This document shows, piece by piece, positions 1 to 4,938 of a stretch of DNA of 7,367 bases (the stretch's first letter is position 1; the number at the start of each line of letters is the position of its first letter). The position numbers and the translations under genes were made by a program. The notes beneath the pieces were generated by a model, which was not told the DNA's origin, ran no database searches, and was given only the letters and a program-made list of their open reading frames with translations. The stretch is from Verrucomicrobiota bacterium (GTDB taxonomy: Bacteria; Verrucomicrobiota; Verrucomicrobiia; Opitutales; Opitutaceae): positions 1 through 7,367 of the forward strand of contig JAURJO010000043.1 of the NCBI GenBank assembly GCA_030832235.1. Reading direction: 5' to 3'.

Positions 1-763
1 CCGACTTCTGCATCGGCCCGTGGTCGGTCTCGGGGTGCGCCATCCGCACGGCGGCGGGCGGGAGGTCATCGAGATCGTTCTCGAGGTAGGGCGGGAGCTT
101 GATGCTCTCGAGTGGGAACAGGTCGAACCACTTGCGCGGGACGTTCCACGGCATGTGCGGTTTGTGGAAGCCCACCGCCAGGAAGAACGGCTTGTCGTGC
201 TTCCGCTGCAGCGAGGCGATGCCGTAGTCGGCTATACCCCAGTCGGAAAGCTGGTCGTCGCGGCAGTCGAGCGGGGCGAACTTGATGCCGCCCACGCCTT
301 CGCTCTGCCCGGCCGCCGGCCGCGGGTCGCCGCGCTCCTTGTCCAGGTAGTCGTCCCACTCTTCCCGCCGACGGTAGGCCTCGTGATAGATCTTGCCCGA
401 GCCGTGGACGAAGTAGCCGGCGTCGCGGAACGCCGAGGTGAGCATTTTCGCCGGCGGCACGATGGGGCGGAAGTCGACGTTGTTCTCGTAGACGCCGGTG
501 GTGGACGCGCGCATGCCCGACATCAGCGCGGTGCGCGACGGATTGCAGACCGGCGAAGCACAGTAGGCACGGGTGAACGACGTACCCATGCGCGCGAGGC
601 GGTCGTAGTTGGGCGTCTTCGCCTGGGGGTTGTGGCCGAAGTAGCCGACCCAGTCGCGCAGGTCGTCGACGGCGATGAACAGCACGTTGGGCCGCGCCGG
701 CGGGTTGGCGGCGAACGCGGGCAGGCAGAACAGGAGCAGTAGGGCGAGGTGGGCGGGTTGCAT
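1..763 (-). CDS. Exported type I sulfatase, iduronate-2-sulfatase-like (C-terminal part beyond the window)
   Basis: Seen: reading from 763 leftwards gives 254 codons with no stop, so the C-terminus lies outside the window. Residues 1-19 are a Sec signal peptide ending AFA-A. The core begins with PNVLFIAVDDLRDW, whose D33-D34 are typical metal ligands. The sulfatase signature follows as C73-N-P-S-R77 with LMSG at 80-83; C73 is the residue normally converted to formylglycine. GKIYH (K124, H127) and GFHKPHMPW (198-206) match further active-site segments. Family knowledge: such enzymes hydrolyse sulfate esters on sugars outside the cytoplasm, need Ca2+, and depend on a formylglycine-generating enzyme that is not in this window. 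It is the last gene of a probable MFS-HAD-sulfatase operon, 44 bases after the HAD stop. The start is set by the signal peptide; no Shine-Dalgarno is visible. Substrate unknown; the iduronate label reflects sequence style only. Confidence 0.93.
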   Translation of the reverse strand, partial: MQPAHLALLLLFCLPAFAANPPARPNVLFIAVDDLRDWVGYFGHNPQAKTPNYDRLARMGTSFTRAYCASPVCNPSRTALMSGMRASTTGVYENNVDFRPIVPPAKMLTSAFRDAGYFVHGSGKIYHEAYRRREEWDDYLDKERGDPRPAAGQSEGVGGIKFAPLDCRDDQLSDWGIADYGIASLQRKHDKPFFLAVGFHKPHMPWNVPRKWFDLFPLESIKLPPYLENDLDDLPPAAVRMAHPETDHGPMQKS

Positions 764-807
764 GGAGAGTGAGGGGCCGAAAAAAGGACGGGCGGCCGGC
801 GACGCGG

Positions 808-1470
808 TTACGCGGATTCGAAGCGGGCGCGCAGTGCGGGCAGATCCACCTGCGCCAGCGAGGGGACGAGCCAGTCGACGTGGGAGAAGTCGTGGTGGGC
901 GGTCGACTCGTTGGGCGCGGCGACGCACCACACCCCGGCGCGGCGGGCGGCGCGCGAGCCGGTGTTGGAATCCTCGAACGCGACCGCCTCGCGGCCACGC
1001 AAACCGAAACGGTTCAGCACAAGGCGGTAGAGGTCGGGTTCGGGCTTGGGCGACGCCACGTCCTCGCGGCAACCGATGAACTCGAAACGTTCGAACAGAC
1101 CGAGGCGCCGCAGATGGCCGTCGACCCAACTATGCGGGGAGTTGGAGGCGAGGCCCACGCGCAGACCGTTGGTGCGGGCGGCGTCGAGTAACTCCCGCAC
1201 CCCCGGTAGAACCGGCAGCGCCAGAATGATCTGTTCCTTCGCGGCGCGACGTTCGTTCTCCAGCGCGGCCCGGTCGGCGTGCGGGCTGAATCCGTGCCAC
1301 GGATCGAACGAATAGTCGGCGTGGCCGACGCCATGCAGGAACAACTTGCGCTCGAATGGCACGCCGTGGGCCGCGTGTACCGCCGCATAGGCGTCGATCA
1401 GGGGCGTCTCGGTATCGAGGATCAGGCCGTCGAAGTCGAAAATCAGGGCGCGGAGCATCGGGAGCCTCAT
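808..1470 (-). CDS. HAD-superfamily hydrolase, subfamily IA (beta-phosphoglucomutase / sugar-phosphatase type)
   Basis: A cytoplasmic enzyme of 220 residues with all four HAD motifs. Motif I is DFDGLILDTE, with D12 the expected nucleophile and D14 the acid/base. Motif II is S109 in LASNS, motif III is K142 in SPKPEPDLY, and motif IV is FEDSNTG with E166-D167 as Mg2+ ligands. Residues of roughly 20-85 between motifs I and II form the helical cap usual for this subfamily. Family knowledge: members are phosphatases on small sugar or nucleotide phosphates, or beta-phosphoglucomutases; the sequence does not decide between these. It lies 40 bases after the MFS stop and 44 before the sulfatase, so it is probably cotranscribed with both. 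Two ATG starts are possible. The one at 1470 follows AGAGGA with short spacing. The one at 1458 gives MLRALIFDFDG, a very typical family N-terminus, with GAGG six bases upstream. The frame stays open to 1641, but that extension is arginine/proline/serine-rich and overlaps the MFS gene. Confidence 0.93.
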   Translation of the reverse strand: MRLPMLRALIFDFDGLILDTETPLIDAYAAVHAAHGVPFERKLFLHGVGHADYSFDPWHGFSPHADRAALENERRAAKEQIILALPVLPGVRELLDAARTNGLRVGLASNSPHSWVDGHLRRLGLFERFEFIGCREDVASPKPEPDLYRLVLNRFGLRGREAVAFEDSNTGSRAARRAGVWCVAAPNESTAHHDFSHVDWLVPSLAQVDLPALRARFESA

Positions 1471-1510
1471 CCCGTCCTCTCGGGGCGGGCTTGGCAACCC
1501 CGCGTCCGTT

Positions 1511-2731
1511 TCAGGCGGCCGCACGGTTCGCGGCGGAGCGCGTCGCGAGCAGCCCGGCGAAGGCCGCGAGGAAGACCGCCGTGAGGAGGCCGAAGCCGGC
1601 GGGTGCGCCGCGGGTGTCGACCAACGAGAGCGAGAGCACAAGCGTCGTGCGAAGGAGTCGGTCGAGCACCTGGTAGAAGCCGCCTACCCGGCCCATGACG
1701 GCATTGGGCACCAGGCGCAGGAGCAGGGCGCTGCGCGCCACCCTGCACCCCGCGTTGCCGAACCCGAGCAGCACCCCGGCGGCGAGGTACGCGCCGGGGC
1801 TGGGGACGAAGATGACCACGAGCAGGCCCGCGAGGAAAACGAGCATCGTCGAAGGCAGGGAGGCAGCAGCGCCGTTCTCACCGCCGAGACGGGGCAGGAA
1901 AAATCCCGCGGCGATGGCGCCGAGCGCGAAGGTGATTTCACCGCCGGCGAAGTACTCCGCGCCGGCTTGAAGCGTTTGCGCCACGTAGATCGGGAATAGG
2001 TAATTGGCCGACATCACCACCACGAACGGGATCAGCGTGCAGGTGAAGAAGATCGCCAGCCGCGGGCGGGCGCGCAGCCACTCCCAACCCTCGCGGATCC
2101 GCGACCATGCCGACGTGTTCGGTGAAGGTGGGCCGTCGGACGACTCCAGGTGCGTCGCGCGGTAGGGCAGGGTGCGCAACAGCAGGAAACTCACGAGGTA
2201 GGTGGAAGCGTCGAAGAGAAGGATACCCCAGAGCGGCACGCGCTCCACGAGCAGTCCCCCGAGCCCGCCCGCGATCATGAGCGCGGTCTGGCCCTGCACC
2301 TCGAGGAGGCCGGTGAGCGCGCGGTACTGCGCCGGCGCGAACATCTGCTGCACGAGCGCGAACTTCGCGGGAAAGTGCAGCGTGTAGTAGAGCATCCCGG
2401 CGAAATAGACCGCCATGAGCGCCGGCGCGCTGAAGCCGCCCGTCGCGAGACCGACCGCCGCCATCACAAGCGTCGCGGTCAGTCCCCAGATCTCGCTCGT
2501 GAGCAGGGCGGTTTTGCGCGAGTGCCCGTCGACCCAGGCGCCGTAGTAGGGCGTTGTCGCGACCAGCACAAGCGTGGTGCCAATCGTCGCCCAACGGAAG
2601 GCCTCGTTGCCGCCCGGCAAGTGAACGAGCAGCCAAGGGACGGAGAAGATGGTGATGCCGGAACCAATCGACCCGAGGGTGTTCGCGACCAGCAGCCTCC
2701 GTACGCGGGAGTCGCGGAGAAGTTCCTTCAT
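1511..2731 (-). CDS. MFS transporter (MFS_3 / EntS-like efflux type)
   Basis: An inner-membrane carrier of 406 residues. About 12 hydrophobic segments can be picked out, the first at residues 13-38 and the last near 375-400, with a long polar loop around 195-220 between the two six-helix halves. Motif A between helices 2 and 3 appears as GAWVDGHSRK (64-73), close to the family's G-x-x-x-D-R-x-G-R-K, with the usual arginine after Asp replaced by glycine. Length and two-half layout match the MFS_1/MFS_3 group, whose members are mostly proton-coupled exporters such as enterobactin EntS; the cargo here cannot be inferred. The start at 2731 is chosen because MKELLRDSRVRRLL leads directly into helix 1. 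The frame is open back to 3349, but that stretch is antisense to the methyltransferase gene and is not coding. It is the first gene of the minus-strand operon, divergent from the methyltransferase, with no visible Shine-Dalgarno. Confidence 0.92.
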   Translation of the reverse strand: MKELLRDSRVRRLLVANTLGSIGSGITIFSVPWLLVHLPGGNEAFRWATIGTTLVLVATTPYYGAWVDGHSRKTALLTSEIWGLTATLVMAAVGLATGGFSAPALMAVYFAGMLYYTLHFPAKFALVQQMFAPAQYRALTGLLEVQGQTALMIAGGLGGLLVERVPLWGILLFDASTYLVSFLLLRTLPYRATHLESSDGPPSPNTSAWSRIREGWEWLRARPRLAIFFTCTLIPFVVVMSANYLFPIYVAQTLQAGAEYFAGGEITFALGAIAAGFFLPRLGGENGAAASLPSTMLVFLAGLLVVIFVPSPGAYLAAGVLLGFGNAGCRVARSALLLRLVPNAVMGRVGGFYQVLDRLLRTTLVLSLSLVDTRGAPAGFGLLTAVFLAAFAGLLATRSAANRAAA

Positions 2732-2818
2732 CGGAAGTCGGAGGCAAGCGGCGCGCCACGTCGAAGCAAGCCGCGAGGGGGCTTGAGCCCGTTCGGTCGC
2801 GCGGTCATCACCGACGCC
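2732..2818. promoter_or_regulatory. Divergent intergenic region, probably with promoters for both operons
   Basis: These 87 bases separate the ATG of the MFS gene (minus strand) from the ATG of the methyltransferase gene (plus strand), so promoters for both directions should lie here or just inside the genes. I see no convincing -35/-10 pair and no Shine-Dalgarno next to either ATG. A short inverted repeat, GGGCT-tg-AGCCC at 2779-2790, is the only structure and could be chance in DNA this rich in G+C. The promoter role is inferred from gene layout alone. Confidence 0.4.
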
Positions 2819-3475
2819 ATGAAGGTTCCGCCCCGTTCCGCCTCCGTGCTGATCCTCGCGTTTTTCGCCGCGGCTGCCCTTTGCCCCTCGGCGCGCGCTC
2901 AGCTCGGCGCGCGGTCCGCGGCGGAATGGGTTCGCATGCTCGACGCGCAGGCGCGCGTGTCGAAGCTGCGCGTCGACGATGTCGTGGCCGCGCTCGCCAT
3001 TCCGCCTGGGGCCAAGGTGGCCGATATCGGCGCAGGTTCCGGGGTGTTCACGTTGCCGCTGGCCGGCGCCGTCACGACCTCGGGCCGGGTCTACGCGGTC
3101 GATATCGAGCAGGGGCTGGTGGACCACATCGCCGGCAAGGCACGCGAAGCCAAGTTGACCCAGGTGCAGGGCGTGCTGGGAAAGTTCAGCGATCCGGCCT
3201 TGCCCGCGCGGGATGTCGACCTCGCGTTCATCTATGACGTGCTGCACCACATCGAGGACCGCGCGACCTACCTCCGTAATCTCGCCGGTTACCTCCGGTC
3301 CGGCGGTCGCGTCGCCGTCATTGATTTCTTCCCGGAGCGCGGGCCGCACCGCAATGACGCGACCCTGCAGATCACCAAGGAGCAGACGCGCCGGCTGATG
3401 GCCGAGGCCGGGTTACGCCTCGTCGCCGAGCACCGCCTGTACGATGACAAGTGGTTTGTGATCTACGGCAAGTGA
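2819..3475 (+). CDS. Class I SAM-dependent methyltransferase-fold protein with a signal peptide
   Basis: A 218-residue protein. Residues 1-27 look like a Sec signal peptide: basic start, hydrophobic run at 10-21, and ARA-Q cleavage near 27/28. The rest is a Rossmann-type methyltransferase. Motif I is VADIGAGSG (67-75), the acidic residue that binds the SAM ribose is D95 in VYAVDI, DVLHHIED (140-147) resembles motif IV, and GGRVAVIDFF follows. Family knowledge: such domains transfer a methyl group from S-adenosylmethionine, but SAM is normally cytoplasmic, so an exported copy is puzzling. I recall similar signal-bearing proteins in Verrucomicrobia, Planctomycetes and Acidobacteria, without a known role. 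The substrate cannot be named. An internal ATG at residue 40 would give a cytoplasmic form lacking only the leader, but a cleavable-looking leader is unlikely by chance. It is the first gene of a probable three-gene unit, 62 bases before the DUF1080 gene. Confidence 0.88.
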   Translation: MKVPPRSASVLILAFFAAAALCPSARAQLGARSAAEWVRMLDAQARVSKLRVDDVVAALAIPPGAKVADIGAGSGVFTLPLAGAVTTSGRVYAVDIEQGLVDHIAGKAREAKLTQVQGVLGKFSDPALPARDVDLAFIYDVLHHIEDRATYLRNLAGYLRSGGRVAVIDFFPERGPHRNDATLQITKEQTRRLMAEAGLRLVAEHRLYDDKWFVIYGK

Positions 3476-3537
3476 CCGCGCCCGTCCGGCGGCGTCTTTC
3501 GTCAACTAACCCCTCCGCACTCCTTAGCCCAATCCTC

Positions 3538-4260
3538 ATGAACACCCGACATCTCCTCCGCCTCCTGGCGTTCTCCCTGACGCTTTCCACGTTTCTCGCC
3601 GCACCCCGCGCCGGCGCCGCTGAAAACACCCTCACCGAAGCCGAGAAGTCCGCCGGCTGGCAGCTGCTCTTCGACGGCAAGTCGTGGAATGGCTGGCGCG
3701 CCTACCGCAAGAAGCTCGGCGAGCCCATCGCGGGATGGGAAGTGCGCGACGGCATGCTGCATTGCCTGCCCAAGGCGAAGGGCGACCAGCCGATCACCGA
3801 CCGCAAGTTCCGCGACTACGAATTCTCGTGGGAGTGGCGCATCCTCCCCGGCGGCAACAACGGCGTGAAATACTTCGTCACCGAGGAGCGCCCGAAGTCG
3901 CCCGGGCCCGAGTACCAGATGCTCGACGACGCCGGTCATCCCGACGGCAAGATCGGGCCGCACCGCCAGACGGCTTCGTTCTACGAGGTGCTGCCGCCGG
4001 CGGCCGACAAGCCCATGCGCAAGCCCGGCGAGTGGAACTCGTCCCGGATCGTGGTGCGCGGGATGAAGGTCGAGCACTGGCTCAACGGCCGGATGGTCCT
4101 CGCCTACGAGCTCGGCAGCGAGGCGGTGAAGGCGGGGCTGGCTAAGAGCAAATTCAAGAACGAGGCCGGCTTCGGGGACAAAATCGACGGCCATATCCTG
4201 CTCACCTACCACAACGACGATTGCTGGTACCGGAACCTCAAGATCCGCGAGCTCAAGTGA
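3538..4260 (+). CDS. Exported DUF1080 / 3-keto-disaccharide hydrolase domain protein
   Basis: A 240-residue protein. Residues 1-28 are a signal peptide (MNTRHLLRLL, a hydrophobic stretch, cleavage near AGAA-E). Residues of about 40-240 form one PF06439 domain, shown by GWQLLFDGKSWNGWR (40-54), EFSWEWRILPGGNNGVKYFV, GPEYQMLDD, a GEWNSSRIVVRG strand, the HWLNGRMV turn and a closing strand YRNLKIREL. This is the concanavalin-like jelly roll of family DUF1080, abundant in Verrucomicrobia and Planctomycetes. Some members act on 3-keto-glycosides, so a role in cleaving oxidised disaccharides outside the cytoplasm is plausible but unproven here. Length is normal for a single-domain member. The start is placed at 3538 by the signal peptide; the frame is open to 3451 but that extension overlaps the methyltransferase. 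A pyrimidine-rich leader without Shine-Dalgarno precedes it. Confidence 0.94.
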   Translation: MNTRHLLRLLAFSLTLSTFLAAPRAGAAENTLTEAEKSAGWQLLFDGKSWNGWRAYRKKLGEPIAGWEVRDGMLHCLPKAKGDQPITDRKFRDYEFSWEWRILPGGNNGVKYFVTEERPKSPGPEYQMLDDAGHPDGKIGPHRQTASFYEVLPPAADKPMRKPGEWNSSRIVVRGMKVEHWLNGRMVLAYELGSEAVKAGLAKSKFKNEAGFGDKIDGHILLTYHNDDCWYRNLKIRELK

Positions 4261-4333
4261 CGCGGCGGGCGGCGGTGGCCTGCACTAGGGAATTGAAAAC
4301 GGCGCCGTCTCCCCTCAACGCTGCCCGCGCAAT

Positions 4334-4693
4334 ATGAAACTCCGTTACCTCCTCCCCCTGTTGTTCAGCTTCGCCTTGGGCGCGTCTGCGGCGCAGCCCA
4401 AGGAGTATCAGGTCACCGGCCCGATCGTGGCCCTGACCGATGACGTCATCACCGTCGACAAGAGCGGTGAGAAATGGGAAATCGGCCGCTCGGGCGCGAC
4501 CAAAGTGACCGGCAAACTCGCCGTCGGCAGCAAGGTGACCGTCTATTACCGGATGGGCGCCACCGCCGTCGACGTGAAGGACGACGGCAAGGGCAAGTCA
4601 GGCGAGGCCACGAAGGGCGCCAAGGGCGTCGAGAAGGCCGCCCCGAAGGCGACCGAGGCCTCCTCCGAGAAGGCCAAGAAGTCCAAGAGCTGA
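4334..4693 (+). CDS. Small exported protein with beta-rich core and lysine-rich tail, function unknown
   Basis: 119 residues, not assigned to a named family. Residues 1-20 are a signal peptide (MKLRYLLPLLFSFALGASAA). Residues 24-81 alternate short strands and turns (YQVTGPIVALTDDVITVDK, KWEIGR, KVTGKLAVGSKVTVYYRM, ATAVDVK), resembling small OB-fold/DUF5666-like domains; this resemblance is by eye only. Residues 82-119 are a low-complexity tail with 11 lysines among Ala, Gly, Ser, Thr and Glu and no aromatic residue, similar in style to histone H1-like tails and presumably disordered. The signal peptide argues for a periplasmic or surface location, where the tail could bind an acidic polymer or the envelope; that is inference. 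It lies 73 bases after the DUF1080 gene and is followed at once by a strong terminator, so it is probably the last gene of that transcript. The ATG at 4334 lacks a Shine-Dalgarno and is set by the signal peptide. Confidence 0.85.
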   Translation: MKLRYLLPLLFSFALGASAAQPKEYQVTGPIVALTDDVITVDKSGEKWEIGRSGATKVTGKLAVGSKVTVYYRMGATAVDVKDDGKGKSGEATKGAKGVEKAAPKATEASSEKAKKSKS

Positions 4694-4715
4694 AGCGCGC
4701 CCCGCGTTCTTTTCG

Positions 4716-4754
4716 AAGCCGCCGCCGGCCCCGTGCCGCGGCGGCTTTTCGTTT
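4716..4754 (+). terminator. Intrinsic terminator after the three-gene plus-strand unit
   Basis: A perfect 10-base-pair stem pairs AAGCCGCCGC (4716-4725) with GCGGCGGCTT (4738-4747). The 12-base loop can form three more pairs (GGC 4727-4729 with GCC 4735-4737). The stem runs directly into TTTTCGTTT at 4746-4754. It starts 23 bases after the stop of the lysine-rich protein. Stem strength and the T-tract make it a textbook rho-independent terminator on the plus strand. It separates the small-protein gene from the pectinesterase, which should therefore have its own promoter downstream. Confidence 0.9.
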
Positions 4755-4938
4755 ACCCGGGTGTTTCGGGCCGGGGCGTTTTAAATGTCTCCCCGGTGGC
4801 ATCTTCTCTCGTACCCGCCCGGTCTCCGGCTCTTGGAGTGCGACACTCCTTGAACTGCGGCTGTACTGTGGACGGTCCGCCGGCCGGCGCCCTTGCGTGG
4901 GTGGTGTGCTTGCGAATCCTGAGCAGTGCCCCTGCACA
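4755..4938 (+). promoter_or_regulatory. Leader and probable promoter region of the pectinesterase gene
   Basis: These 184 bases lie between the terminator and the pectinesterase ATG. They hold a perfect inverted repeat CCGGGG/CCCCGG (4771-4776 and 4791-4796) around an AT-rich 14-base core, CGTTTTAAATGTCT, the most AT-rich spot nearby. Next come a small hairpin GGAGTG-cga-CACTCC (4835-4849) and a 12-base palindrome CGCCGGCCGGCG (4878-4889). TTAAAT at 4781-4786 could serve as a -10 element, but I see no matching -35. No known riboswitch is recognised. No Shine-Dalgarno precedes the ATG. The regulatory role is inferred from position. Confidence 0.4.

Noticed and set aside
20..742. Long plus-strand open frame opposite the sulfatase
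   Set aside because: The minus strand encodes a sulfatase with intact catalytic motifs; the plus-strand translation is a Val/Arg/Gly-rich shadow with no recognisable domain.
2150..2818. In-frame upstream extension of the methyltransferase gene, open back to 2150
   Set aside because: It is antisense to the well-supported MFS transporter, and its charged, arginine-rich translation is typical of shadow frames in GC-rich DNA.
2732..3349. N-terminal extension of the MFS transporter frame to 3349
   Set aside because: It is antisense to the methyltransferase gene; the transporter begins naturally at 2731 just before helix 1.
3502..4212. Long minus-strand open frame opposite the DUF1080 gene
   Set aside because: The plus strand encodes a complete conserved domain with a signal peptide; the antisense frame shows no family features.
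4299..4308. Palindrome ACGGCGCCGT before the small exported protein gene
   Set aside because: It has no loop and no T-tract, so it is not a terminator. Short GC palindromes are common here, and nothing else supports an operator.
4474..4938. In-frame upstream extension of the pectinesterase to give an 884-residue protein
   Set aside because: It overlaps the small lysine-rich gene in another frame and crosses a strong terminator, and its translation is arginine/glycine-rich without domain character. A clear signal peptide begins at 4939.
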